Shown piece after piece: positions 27,227 to 39,779 of a DNA stretch of 64,000 nucleotides. A program made the position numbers and the translations under genes. The notes below the pieces were generated by a model. The model did no database searches and was not told the DNA's origin. It was given only the letters and a program-made list of their open reading frames with translations. Origin of the DNA: Melaminivora sp034675505 (GTDB lineage: Bacteria > Pseudomonadota > Gammaproteobacteria > Burkholderiales > Burkholderiaceae_C); contig JAUCDD010000033.1 of the NCBI GenBank assembly GCA_034675505.1, positions 14,275 through 78,274 on the forward strand, read 5' to 3'. Positions within the stretch are counted from its first letter, which is position 1. Every line of letters begins with the position of its first letter.

Positions 27227-27739
27227 CTAACTAGCGAGCGGCAGGCGCAGCGGCCCCGGGGATGCGGGATCGGGCCGCACGGCGGCGATGCGCTGCACGA
27301 AGCGCGGCGGGCCGTCCAGGAAACCGTCCTCATAGGCCACCACGCGCAGCCCCGCGCAGGCCTGCAGCAGCTCGCCCGGCGCCAGCAGGAAATCGGCGCG
27401 CGCCGGCCGGCCCACGCTCTCGTTGCCCTGGGCGAACGTCTCATACAGCAGCACGCCGCCGGGCGCCACGCTGCCAACCAGAACCGGCAGCAGCGGGCGC
27501 CACAGGTAGCGGGTGACGACCACGCCGGCAAAGCTGCGCCCCGCCAGCGGCCAAGGGCCGGCCTCGATGTCGGCCAGGATGGCTTCGCCCAGGTGGGATA
27601 TGGAATTGATAGCAATAGCATCAATATCGACGCCGGCAACTGGGTGATTTCGCCCGTGAAACCAGCGCAGATGCCGGCCGGGGCCGCAGGCGACGTCCAG
27701 CACGCGGCCCCCGGGGGGTACCAGGTGCGCCCAGCGCAC
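27227..27739 (-). CDS. SAM-dependent class I methyltransferase, start uncertain
   Basis: 170-aa class I methyltransferase with motif I VLDVACGPGRHLRWF and a downstream FAGVVVTRYLWRPLLP. Given start is a GTG without a ribosome-binding site. An ATG at 27767 (MNDT) is in another frame; dropping one A after that ATG would join it to TPLPDWIVRWAHLVPP, the expected N-terminus. So this may be a single-base frameshift. Residues about 28-46 (DIDAIAINSISHL) are encoded by a dispersed-repeat copy, which replaces the motif II area. Substrate unknown. Confidence 0.78.
   Translation of the reverse strand: MRWAHLVPPGGRVLDVACGPGRHLRWFHGRNHPVAGVDIDAIAINSISHLGEAILADIEAGPWPLAGRSFAGVVVTRYLWRPLLPVLVGSVAPGGVLLYETFAQGNESVGRPARADFLLAPGELLQACAGLRVVAYEDGFLDGPPRFVQRIAAVRPDPASPGPLRLPLAS
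27601..27657 (+). repeat. dispersed repeat copy 9, inside the methyltransferase gene
   Basis: GGAATTGATAGCAATAGC, then GACGCCGGCAACTGG and GATTTCGCCCGTG. In the coding region on the opposite strand; frame retained. Confidence 0.6.
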
Positions 27740-27773
27740 GATCCAGTCGGGAAGGGGTGTCGTTCATGGCGTG

Positions 27774-27905
27774 TCAAAAGCAGGCCCACAGCTGGTCGGC
27801 CAGCGTGAGCATGAAACCTGGCTGCAGGTACCAGGCAAAGACCGCCAGCAACGCGGCGGCTGCCGCCAGGGCGGCCAGCCAGGTGCGCAGGCGTCGCCGC
27901 GTCAT
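27774..27905 (-). CDS. 43-aa single-span membrane protein
   Basis: Reads MTRRRLRTWLAALAAAAALL followed by AVFAWYLQPGFMLTLADQLWACF: a basic tail, one membrane helix, and a conserved-looking QPGFMLTLADQLWACF end. I recall similar short proteins ending in LADQLWACF in Comamonadaceae next to transporter genes, so I treat it as real. ATG at 27905 lies 8 bases after the MFS transporter stop (27913), consistent with one transcript. Function unknown. Confidence 0.65.
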   Translation of the reverse strand: MTRRRLRTWLAALAAAAALLAVFAWYLQPGFMLTLADQLWACF

Positions 27906-27912
27906 GGGCGGC

Positions 27913-29131
27913 TCAGGCCGGCTGCGCGGCCGGGCGCACGATGGCGGTCTCGCGCACCGGCAGGTTGACCAGCCCGGCGGCCACGCCCAGGGCGATGGCC
28001 AGGTACCACACCAGGTCGTAGCTGCCCGGTGCGGTCGTACAGGTAGCCGCCCAGCCACACCCCCATGAAGCTGCCGATCTGGTGGCTGAAGAACACGAAG
28101 CCGCTGAGCATGGACAGGTGCTGCACGCCGAAGATCTGCGCCAGCGCCGCGTTGGTGGGCGGCACGGTGGACAGCCACAGCATGCCCATGACGGCGGAGA
28201 ACACATAGACCGACAGCGGCGTCAGCGGCGCCAGCAGGAAGGCGGCTATGACCACGGCGCGCGTCCAGTAGATGAACACCAGGATGTTGCGCTTGGGCAT
28301 GCGCTGGCCGAGCGCGCCGGCGGCGTAGGTGCCCACCACGTTGAACAGGCCGATCAGCGCCAGCGCGAAGCTGGCCACCTGGGGCGTGAGGCCGTGGTCC
28401 TTCAAATAGCTGGGCATGTGCACGCCGATGAACACCACCTGGAAGCCGCACACGAAGTAGCCCAGCGTGAGCAGCACGAAGCTCCTGTGGCGCAGCGCCT
28501 CGGCCACGGCCTCGCCCATGGTCTGCGAGCGCGGAGCGGCGGCGCCGGCATGAAAACCCGGCTCGCGCAGGCCCCAGGCCAGCGGGATGATGAGCAGCGC
28601 CATCGCCGCCAGCACCAGGAGTGCCTGCTGCCAGCCCAGCGACAGGATCAGCTGCCCCTCCAGCGGCACCATCAGGAACTGCCCGAACGAGCCCGCCGCC
28701 GCGGCCACCCCCATGGCCCAGGAGCGCCGCTCGGCGGCGATCTGGCGGCCCAGCACGCCATAGATGACGGCGTAGGTGGTGCCGGCCTGCGCCGCGCCTA
28801 TGACCACGCCGGTGGTCAGCGCGAACAGCCCGGCGGTGGGCGACAGCGCCATGCCCGCCAGGCCGAGCGCGTACAGCACCGCGCCGCCCACCAGCACGCG
28901 GAAGGCGCCGAAGCGGTCGGCCACCATGCCGCCGAAGATGCCGAACAGGCCCCAGGCCAGGTTCTGGATGGCCAGCGCCAGGGCGAAGGTCTGGCGCGTC
29001 CAGCCCATGTCCTGCGTGATGGGCGCAAGCCACAGGCCGAAGCCGTGGCGTATGCCCATGGACAGCGTGACGACGGCGGCGCCGCAGGCCAGCACCTGCA
29101 CCATGGAGAGTTTTCGGGTTTCGACGTGCAT
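27913..29131 (-). pseudogene. MFS transporter, C-terminal frameshift
   Basis: Major facilitator with about 12 membrane segments. Reads from ATG 29131 (MHVETRKLSMVQVLACGAAV, SMGIRHGFGLWLAPI, GGMVADRFGAFRVL as motif A-like loop) to GVWLGGYLYDRTG near residue 370. The frame then breaks at a run of three C (28025-28027 plus strand; GGG on the coding strand). Removing one base gives SYDLVWYLAIALGVAAG, LVNLPVRETAIVRP and a stop at 27913, a complete ~405-aa protein. Similar to oxalate/formate-antiporter-like and monocarboxylate MFS proteins; substrate unknown. A consensus error in a homopolymer is the likely cause (inference). Confidence 0.85.
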
Positions 29132-29210
29132 CGGCGCAATCTAGCGAAAAACCGCCGGCCGCGCTGCGCCTGCGCGTCACCCGTGCGTCCCGCCCCGGGC
29201 CGGGCATGGG

Positions 29211-30773
29211 TCAGGAGGCCGCCGTGTCGCCCGCCTGGCTGCGCTGGAGCCAGGCCTCGACCTCGTGGCGCTGGATCTTGCCGGTGGTGCTGCGCGGCAG
29301 GTCTTGCTCGCGCACGAAGCGGATGTCGCGCGGCTGCTTGTAGCCGGCCAGCTCGCGCCGGCAGCGCTGCGCCAGCTCGTCGGCGCTCAGGCTGTCGTCC
29401 CTGCGCGCCACCAGCGCCACCGGCACCTCGCCCCAGCGCGCATCGGGCCTGCGCACCACCACCGCATCGGCCACGCGCGCGTCGGCCAGCAGCACGCGCT
29501 CGATCTCGGCCGGGTAGATGTTCTCGCCGCCGGACTTGATCAGGTACTTGGCGCGATCGACGAAGGCGTAGCTGCCGTCCGGCTGGCGCGCGAACATGTC
29601 GCCCATGTGGAACCAGCCGCCGCGAAAGTCGCGCGCGTTGGTCTCGGGCGCGTTCCAGTAGCCGCTGAATAGCGTCGGGCCGCGGAAAGCCAGCTCGCCC
29701 GGGGTGCCGTCCGGCACCTCGGCGCCCTGCGCGTCCACCAGCCTGACGCAGCCCAGCGTGCTGGCCTGCTTGGCCAGGCTGGCGGGCGCCTGGCCTGCTG
29801 GCAGCACGCCCAGCGACAGCGGCGGCAGGCCGGTCTCGGTCGAGCCGAAGGTGTTGGCATAGGGCGCCTGCAGGAGCGTGCTGACCTCGGCCAGCTGCGC
29901 CAGCGGCACCAGGTCGGCCATGGCGCCGATACGCTTGAGCCGGCGCGGCCGCACGCCGCGCCGGCGGCCCTCGGCGATCACCTGCTCGATCATGCCGGGC
30001 ATGAGCAGCAGCCACCATTGGTCGTCGCTCTCCACCGCGTCCAGGATGCGCCCCGCGTCGAAGCCGTCCACCACGATCACCTTGCCTCCCACCGCCAGGG
30101 TGCTGACGCACTGGTCGGCCGAGGCCATGTGGAACATGGGCGGCCAGGCGACGAAGGCGTCGTCTGGCTGCAGGTCCCAGTCCAGCTGGCAGGCGTGCAG
30201 CCGGGCGATGGCGGCGCGGTGGCTGATGAGCGCGCCCTTGGGCAGGCCGGTGGTGCCGCTGGTGTACAGGATCAGCAGGCCGTCCTCGGGCTCGGCCACG
30301 GCGGGTGGCTCCTGCGCCCCGGCAGCCGCCAGCCGGGCTTCGTAGGCCGGGCCGAACTCCAGGCTGGGCGGGCGTTCGCCCGGCACCCGCGCCCAGGCCT
30401 GCGCGTGGCGCGGCGACACCAGGGCCAGCCGCGGGCTGACCAGGTGCACGCAGTGCGCCAGCTCCGGCGTGACCAGGCGCCAGTTCAGCGCGGCGACGAT
30501 GACGCCCAGCTTGGCGGCGGCGAAGATGAGCTCCAGGTACTCGGCGCGGTTTTCCGACAGCACGGCCACGCGGTCGCCGCGCTGCAGGCCGGCGCTGCGC
30601 AGCACATCGGCCAGGCGGTTCACGCGCTCGTTGAATTGCGCATACGTCCAGCGCTGCCCGCCCTGCTCGATGGCGATGCGCTGCGCGCCGCTGTGCGCCC
30701 GCGCGCGCAGCAGGTCGCCCACGGTGAGGCTGGCAGCCTGCGCGATCAGCGCGGCGGTCTGGGTATCGTTCAT
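29211..30773 (-). CDS. AMP-dependent acyl-CoA synthetase
   Basis: 520-aa ANL-superfamily ligase: adenylates a carboxylic acid, then forms the CoA thioester. Motifs: P-loop LLILYTSGTTGLPKGALISH, ANTFGSTETG (A5), GGWFHMGDMF (A7), KYLIKSGGENIYPAEIE (A8) and the C-terminal catalytic lysine in LPRSTTGKIQRHEV. ATG 30773 (MNDTQTAALIAQ) has AGGAAA 6 bases upstream. It is upstream of and co-directional with the MFS transporter (80-base gap), so it may activate the acid that the transporter imports. Substrate not determinable. Confidence 0.92.
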   Translation of the reverse strand: MNDTQTAALIAQAASLTVGDLLRARAHSGAQRIAIEQGGQRWTYAQFNERVNRLADVLRSAGLQRGDRVAVLSENRAEYLELIFAAAKLGVIVAALNWRLVTPELAHCVHLVSPRLALVSPRHAQAWARVPGERPPSLEFGPAYEARLAAAGAQEPPAVAEPEDGLLILYTSGTTGLPKGALISHRAAIARLHACQLDWDLQPDDAFVAWPPMFHMASADQCVSTLAVGGKVIVVDGFDAGRILDAVESDDQWWLLLMPGMIEQVIAEGRRRGVRPRRLKRIGAMADLVPLAQLAEVSTLLQAPYANTFGSTETGLPPLSLGVLPAGQAPASLAKQASTLGCVRLVDAQGAEVPDGTPGELAFRGPTLFSGYWNAPETNARDFRGGWFHMGDMFARQPDGSYAFVDRAKYLIKSGGENIYPAEIERVLLADARVADAVVVRRPDARWGEVPVALVARRDDSLSADELAQRCRRELAGYKQPRDIRFVREQDLPRSTTGKIQRHEVEAWLQRSQAGDTAAS

Positions 30774-30887
30774 GGTGTTTCCTGTGGCTCTAGCCGCTGG
30801 ATGCTGGCGCAACGCCAGGGACAACGGCGGCGCCAATGGTGCCACCGCTGGCGCAGCGCGGCGCGCGCAGGCCCGGCCGGCCGCCGC

Positions 30888-30916
30888 TTCACCTGGTTTT
30901 TCATACAGCTTAAAAT
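30888..30916 (+). promoter_or_regulatory. candidate sigma-70 promoter of parE
   Basis: TTCACC (30888-30893) and TAAAAT (30911-30916) are separated by 17 bases and lie just upstream of the parE ATG at 30926, implying a very short leader. Confidence 0.5.
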
Positions 30917-30925
30917 CGCTTTCCT

Positions 30926-32896
<1,971 letters not shown>

Positions 32897-32907
32897 AGCG
32901 CGTTTTC

Positions 32908-32966
32908 GAGTATTTTTGGCCTCCAGCCCTTGGCAATAAAGCGCCAGCAGCTCCTGTTTTTGAAGC
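32908..32966 (-). repeat. dispersed repeat copy 10, forming the parE-parC spacer
   Basis: On the minus strand: TTCAAAAACAGGAGCTGCTG, GGCGCTTTATTGCCAAGGGC and TGGAGGCCAAAAATAC. It runs up to the base before the parC ATG, so the parC ribosome-binding region (TTTTTGAAGC) is part of the repeat. Confidence 0.7.
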
Positions 32967-35315
<2,349 letters not shown>

Positions 35316-35442
35316 GCGCGGGCCGCCGCGGCACGGCGCCCGGCGGCCGCAGCCGCGTGGACGGGCACCGTTTTTTTTGTGGCCAAATGTGACGCAAAGG
35401 CCCGCAGCCCGCGCGGGCCCGGCTCCTGGAGGCTTCCGCCCT

Positions 35443-37158
35443 ATGTTTCACTCTCTGCGCTTGTCCCACAAGCTGTGGCTGGCGGTGCTGGTCATCGTGC
35501 TGCTGCTTTCGCTGGTGGTCGGCTTTTCGGGCTACCGCTCCTCCCGCTCGCAGGCCGAGGCCGATGTGGCGACGCGCGACATGGCCTTGCGCGTGGAGCT
35601 GGCACTGCGCTGGCAAGGCCTGACGGAAGCCAACGCGGTGCGCACCCAGGCCATGATCGCGAGCGGCGACCCCGCAGTGCAGGCCGAGTTCAAGGAAACC
35701 CTGCCGGCCACCTCCGCCCAGATCAGCGAAGTGCAAAAGAAGCTGGAGCTGCTGGCGGACACCGAGGCCGACCGGGCGCAGATGGCCCGCATCGCCGCTG
35801 CCCGGGCCAGCATGCTCGGCGCGCGCGGCAAGGCGGCCGAAGCCAGGGCAGGCGGCCAGCCGGAGGCGGCCTTGCAGGCGAGCCGGCAGGAATACGGCGC
35901 GGCCTCGGCCGCCTATCTGCAGACCCTGCGCGACTTCGTCGAGTTGCAGCAGCGCAGCGCGCAGGAGCGCAAGGTCGAGCTCGGGCAGGACCGGCTGCGC
36001 ACGGTGCAGATCGCCGCCGTGATGGTGGCGGGCGTGCTGCTGGTCATCGTGCTGGGCGCCTATGCGCTGATCCGCCACATCCAGCAGCCGCTCGCACAGG
36101 CCAATGCCATGGCCAGCCGCATCGCGCAGGGCGACCTGGGGGCGCAGGCCGCCGGCCCCGGGCGCGCCGATGAGTTCGGCGAGCTGCTGGCCTCGCTGGA
36201 CGCCATGCGGGCATCGCTGGCGGGCATGGTGGCGCAGGTGCGGCGCAGTACCGACAGCATCGCCATCGCCAGCGCCGAGATCGCCGCCGGCAACCAGGAC
36301 CTGTCGGCGCGCACCGAGAGTACCTCCAGCAACCTGCAGCAGACGGCCGCAGCGATGGAGCAGTTCGCGGGCACCATCGCCCAGAGCGCGGGCAGCGCCG
36401 CCCAGGCCAGCCAGCTGGCCGCCGGCGCGCGCGACGTGGCGCAGCGCGGCGGCACGGTGGTCAGCGACGTGGTGGCCACCATGCACGAGATCCAGGGCAG
36501 CAGCAGCAAGATCGCCGACATCATCCAGGTGATCGATTCCATCGCCTTCCAGACCAACATCCTGGCGCTGAACGCTGCCGTGGAGGCCGCGCGTGCCGGC
36601 GAGCAGGGCCGGGGCTTTGCCGTGGTGGCCAGCGAGGTGCGCAGCCTGGCGCAGCGCTCGGCCAACGCGGCCAAGGAGATCAAGGGATTGATCGACACCT
36701 CCACGCAGCGGGTGGAGGGCGGGGCGCGCCTGGTGCAGCAGGCGGGCAGCACCATGGGCGAGATCGTGCAGTCCGTGCAGCGCGTGGCCGACATGATCGG
36801 CGAGGTGACGGCCGCCGCTGCCGAGCAAAGCGCAGGCGTCGCCCAGGTCAACCAGGCCGTCGGGCAGCTCGACCGGATGACGCAGCAAAACGCCGCCCTG
36901 GTCGAGCAAAGCGCCGCCGCCGCGCAAAGCCTGCGCGAGCAGGCCCAGCAGCTGGCGCAGGTGGTGGCCGCCTTCCGCGTGGACGATGCGCAGGCCGGGG
37001 CCCCGCCCGCCCCGCGCCAGGCGCCCGCCAGGGCCGCGCCGGCGCCGCGCACGGCACTGGCGGCGGTACGGGCGCCCGCGCCGCGCCCGGCGCTTGGCAC
37101 TGCGCCTGCAGTGGCGCGGCGCACGCCGGCGGCGGACGACGACTGGGGCAGTTTCTGA
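35443..37158 (+). CDS. methyl-accepting chemotaxis protein
   Basis: 571-aa class I chemoreceptor. TM1 (LWLAVLVIVLLLSLVVGFSG) is followed by a four-helix-bundle periplasmic domain (about 35-185) and TM2 (VMVAGVLLVIVLGAYALI). HAMP follows, and then the signalling domain with the hairpin tip FQTNILALNAAVEAARAGEQ and GRGFAVVASEVRSLAQRS. A Pro/Ala-rich linker ends in DDDWGSF, whose W-x-x-F form resembles the CheR/CheB-docking pentapeptide of high-abundance receptors. ATG 35443 has CTGGAGG 11 bases upstream. Ligand unknown. No che genes are nearby. Confidence 0.93.
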   Translation: MFHSLRLSHKLWLAVLVIVLLLSLVVGFSGYRSSRSQAEADVATRDMALRVELALRWQGLTEANAVRTQAMIASGDPAVQAEFKETLPATSAQISEVQKKLELLADTEADRAQMARIAAARASMLGARGKAAEARAGGQPEAALQASRQEYGAASAAYLQTLRDFVELQQRSAQERKVELGQDRLRTVQIAAVMVAGVLLVIVLGAYALIRHIQQPLAQANAMASRIAQGDLGAQAAGPGRADEFGELLASLDAMRASLAGMVAQVRRSTDSIAIASAEIAAGNQDLSARTESTSSNLQQTAAAMEQFAGTIAQSAGSAAQASQLAAGARDVAQRGGTVVSDVVATMHEIQGSSSKIADIIQVIDSIAFQTNILALNAAVEAARAGEQGRGFAVVASEVRSLAQRSANAAKEIKGLIDTSTQRVEGGARLVQQAGSTMGEIVQSVQRVADMIGEVTAAAAEQSAGVAQVNQAVGQLDRMTQQNAALVEQSAAAAQSLREQAQQLAQVVAAFRVDDAQAGAPPAPRQAPARAAPAPRTALAAVRAPAPRPALGTAPAVARRTPAADDDWGSF

Positions 37159-37273
37159 GCGACTGACCGGGCCGGGGGGAGCGCGCGCGGCACAATCGCG
37201 GCTGCGGCAACCGGGCGCCCGCCCCGGGCCGCCTTCGCTCGCACGTGCTGCGGCCCTCCACCTCCACCCCCCC

Positions 37274-38500
37274 ATGCAAACCTGGCAAGACTTCAAGCAC
37301 CAATACCTGGTGCGCTTTTGGTCGCCCGTGCCCGCCGTCATCGCGGCCGGCGTGCTCTCGGCGTATTACTTCGGCATCACCGGCACCTTCTGGGCCGTCA
37401 CGGGTGAGTTCACCCGCTGGGGCGGGCATGTGCTGCAGTGGCTGGGGGTCGATTTGTCCGGCTGGGGCTACTTCCAAATCCTGGGCATGCAGGGCACGCC
37501 GCTCACGCGCGTGGACGGGGTGATGATCATCGGCATGTTCGCCGGCTGCCTGTCGGCGGCGCTGTGGGCCAACAACATCAAGCTGCGCACGCCGCACCAC
37601 CGCATCCGCGTGGCGCAGGCGCTGGTGGGCGGCATCATCGCGGGCTTTGGCGCGCGCCTGGCCATGGGCTGCAACCTGGCGGCGTTCTTTACCGGCATTC
37701 CGCAGTTCTCGCTGCACGCCTGGTTCTTTGCGATCGCCACGGCCATCGGCTCGCTGGCCGGGGCCCAGGTCAGCATGTGGCCGATGTTCCGCATCCCCGT
37801 GCGGCTGGAAAAGGTGAGCGCCCAGCGCCCCCTGGCGCAGCGCGAGCAGCAGGCGCGCCGGCGCTTTCGCGCGGGCATGCTGCTGTTCGCCGCCTTCGTG
37901 CTGTGGGCTGTGGCGCTGGTGCTGGACCGCCCGAAGCTAGGCTTTGCCGCGCTGTTCGGCCTCGCCTTCGGCCTGATCATCGAGCGCGCGCAGGTGTGCT
38001 TCACCTCGGCGTTCCGCGACCTGTGGCTCACGGGCCGCACGCAGATGGCCAAGGCCATCATCATCGGTATGGCGGTGAGCGCCATCGGCGTCTATGGCTA
38101 CACCCAGCTGGGGCTCCCCCAGAAGATCTTCTGGGCCGGGCCCAACGCCGTGATCGGCGGGCTGCTGTTCGGCTTCGGCATCGTGCTGGCCGGCGGCTGC
38201 GAGACGGGCTGGATGTACCGCGCCGTCGAAGGCCAGGTGCACTTCTGGTGGGTGGGCCTGGGCAACGTCATCGGCTCCACGCTGCTGGCCCTGGTCTGGG
38301 ACGACCTGGCGCCGGCCATCGCCGTGAACTACGACAAGGTCAACCTGCTGAAAACCTTCGGCCCGCAGGGCGGCCTGCTGGTGACCTACGGGCTGCTGGC
38401 CGTGGCGCTGGCGCTGGTGCTGCTGTGGGAGCGGCACTTCTTCAACAAGCGCCGCGGCAGCCTGCAGCCCGCCACGCCCGCCCTGCGCACCGCCGCCTGA
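37274..38500 (+). CDS. yedE: YedE/YeeE family sulfur- or selenium-compound transporter
   Basis: 408-aa polytopic membrane protein of the YeeE/YedE family, whose studied members carry thiosulfate into the cell; the longer YedE group is predicted to handle selenium. About ten hydrophobic segments are visible. The paired conserved Cys motifs are ARLAMGCNLAAFFTGIPQFS and ERAQVCFTSAFRDLWLTG, and GGCETGWMYRA is a third. MQTWQDFKHQYLVRFW is the N-terminus at ATG 37274. It heads a three-gene set with a TusA-like and a DsrE-like protein, pointing to sulfur relay or selenium use. Confidence 0.9.
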   Translation: MQTWQDFKHQYLVRFWSPVPAVIAAGVLSAYYFGITGTFWAVTGEFTRWGGHVLQWLGVDLSGWGYFQILGMQGTPLTRVDGVMIIGMFAGCLSAALWANNIKLRTPHHRIRVAQALVGGIIAGFGARLAMGCNLAAFFTGIPQFSLHAWFFAIATAIGSLAGAQVSMWPMFRIPVRLEKVSAQRPLAQREQQARRRFRAGMLLFAAFVLWAVALVLDRPKLGFAALFGLAFGLIIERAQVCFTSAFRDLWLTGRTQMAKAIIIGMAVSAIGVYGYTQLGLPQKIFWAGPNAVIGGLLFGFGIVLAGGCETGWMYRAVEGQVHFWWVGLGNVIGSTLLALVWDDLAPAIAVNYDKVNLLKTFGPQGGLLVTYGLLAVALALVLLWERHFFNKRRGSLQPATPALRTAA

Positions 38501-38531
38501 GGCACCCGCAACCGATTTCCAAGGAGCTGCC

Positions 38532-38783
38532 ATGCCCGCCACCCCCGCCACCGAAACCTGGGTGCCCACCTACCGCCTGGACATGATGGGCGAGCCCTGC
38601 CCGTACCCGGCCGTCGCCACGCTGGAGGCCATGCCGCAGCTGAAGGCCGGCGAGATCCTGGAGGTCATCTCCGACTGCCCGCAGTCCATCAACAACATCC
38701 CGCTGGACGCGAAGAACCACGGCTACGAGGTGCTGGCCATCGAGCAGGACGGCCCCACCATCCGCTACCTGATCCGCCGCTGA
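38532..38783 (+). CDS. yedF: TusA/YedF family sulfur-carrier protein
   Basis: 83-aa TusA-fold protein. The persulfide cysteine motif is GEPCPYPAVATLEAM, then SDCPQSINNIPLDAKNHGYE, with a short final strand (IRYLIRR). AAGGAG lies 5 bases before the ATG at 38532. It is 31 bases after the transporter gene, and the pairing with yedE is the known yedEF arrangement. Likely passes sulfur (or selenium) from the imported compound; direct evidence is lacking. Confidence 0.9.
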   Translation: MPATPATETWVPTYRLDMMGEPCPYPAVATLEAMPQLKAGEILEVISDCPQSINNIPLDAKNHGYEVLAIEQDGPTIRYLIRR

Positions 38784-38802
38784 AAGAAAAAGGAACCCCC
38801 AC

Positions 38803-39162
38803 ATGCCGGGACAGCACATCGTCGTCATCATCCACGCCGCCGCCTACGGCAGCGAGCGCTGCCTGTCGGGCCTGCGCGTGGCCAATACGCTGGCCGCGCG
38901 TGATGACGTGGCCAGCCTGCGCGTCTTCCTGATGTCCGACGCCACCGTGGCCGCGCTGCCGCACCAGCGCGATGGCGCGGGCCAGGGCCTGCAGACGCTG
39001 GTGCAAGAACTCATCCAGGCGGGCGCCAGCGTGCGCCTGTGCCGCACCTGCGCCCTGGCGCGCGGCCTGGCCGAGCTACCGCTGATCGAGGGCGTGGCCA
39101 TCGGCACGCTGCCCGAGCTGGGCGACTGGATCGCCGCGGCCGACAAGGTCATCACCTTCTGA
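38803..39162 (+). CDS. DsrE family protein
   Basis: 119-aa DsrE/DsrF-fold protein: MPGQHIVVIIHAAAYGSERC, then LRVFLMSDATVAALPHQ, and LIQAGASVRLCRTCALARG with two cysteines (CRTC) in the position used as a sulfur acceptor in the family. Starts 19 bases after yedF with AAAGGAAC before it, so it belongs to the same operon. It ends just before a strong terminator. Probably a third sulfur relay component (inference). Confidence 0.88.
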   Translation: MPGQHIVVIIHAAAYGSERCLSGLRVANTLAARDDVASLRVFLMSDATVAALPHQRDGAGQGLQTLVQELIQAGASVRLCRTCALARGLAELPLIEGVAIGTLPELGDWIAAADKVITF

Positions 39163-39183
39163 GCGCCGCACCCGCAAAAAAAC

Positions 39184-39210
39184 AAAGGGGCCGAACGGCC
39201 CCTTCTTTTT
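39184..39210 (+). terminator. rho-independent terminator, likely bidirectional
   Basis: AAAGGGGCC-GAAC-GGCCCCTT followed by CTTTTT; A-run on the other side. It lies between the DsrE gene and convergent ridA-like gene and can serve both. Confidence 0.85.
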
Positions 39211-39225
39211 GGGTGATCGAGCCGG

Positions 39226-39684
39226 TCAGCCCAGCTCGGCGATCAGCTCGATCTCCACGCAGGCGCCCATGGGGATCTGCGCCACGCCAAAGGCGCTGCG
39301 CGCGTGCTTGCCGGCCTCGCCGAAGACCTCGCCCATCAGCTCGCTGGCGCCATTGGTCACCAGGTGCTGCTCGGTGAAGTCGCCGGTGGAGTTGACCAGG
39401 CTCATCAGCTTGACGATGCGCTTGACGCGGTTCAGGTCGCCGCCGGTGGCGGCGTGCAGCGTGCCCAGCAGGTCGATGGCGACGGCGCGCGCGGCCGCCT
39501 TGCCCTCCTCGGTGCCGATGTCGCGGCCCAGCTGCGCGGCCCAGGGCTTGCCGTCCTTGCGGGCGATGTGGCCGCTCAGGAACACCAGGTTGCCGGTCTG
39601 CACGTAGGGCACGTAGGCCGCCGCAGGCACGGCCACCGGGGGCAGGGTGATGTTCAGTTCTTTCAGCTTGTCATAGACGCTCAT
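39226..39684 (-). CDS. RidA family protein (YjgF/UK114)
   Basis: 152-aa trimeric RidA-fold protein. MSVYDKLKELNITLPPVAVP then YVPYVQTGNLVFLSGHIAR, and the C-terminal signature SAFGVAQIPMGACVEIELIA. The longer N-terminus and the motif RSAFGVAQIPMGA place it in an Rid subfamily other than archetypal RidA, because the archetypal conserved arginine context (A-R-x-x-V/P) is altered. Canonical RidA deaminates reactive enamines; for this subgroup the substrate is unproven. ATG 39684. Confidence 0.9.
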   Translation of the reverse strand: MSVYDKLKELNITLPPVAVPAAAYVPYVQTGNLVFLSGHIARKDGKPWAAQLGRDIGTEEGKAAARAVAIDLLGTLHAATGGDLNRVKRIVKLMSLVNSTGDFTEQHLVTNGASELMGEVFGEAGKHARSAFGVAQIPMGACVEIELIAELG

Positions 39685-39779
39685 GAAGGCCTCCGTCGGA
39701 TGGGGAAAAAAGTGTCCCGCGAGTGTTGCACAGGGCGGGCAGCCTCCAATTTTGGTCCGGGGCGCTCTAGCATGCGCGC

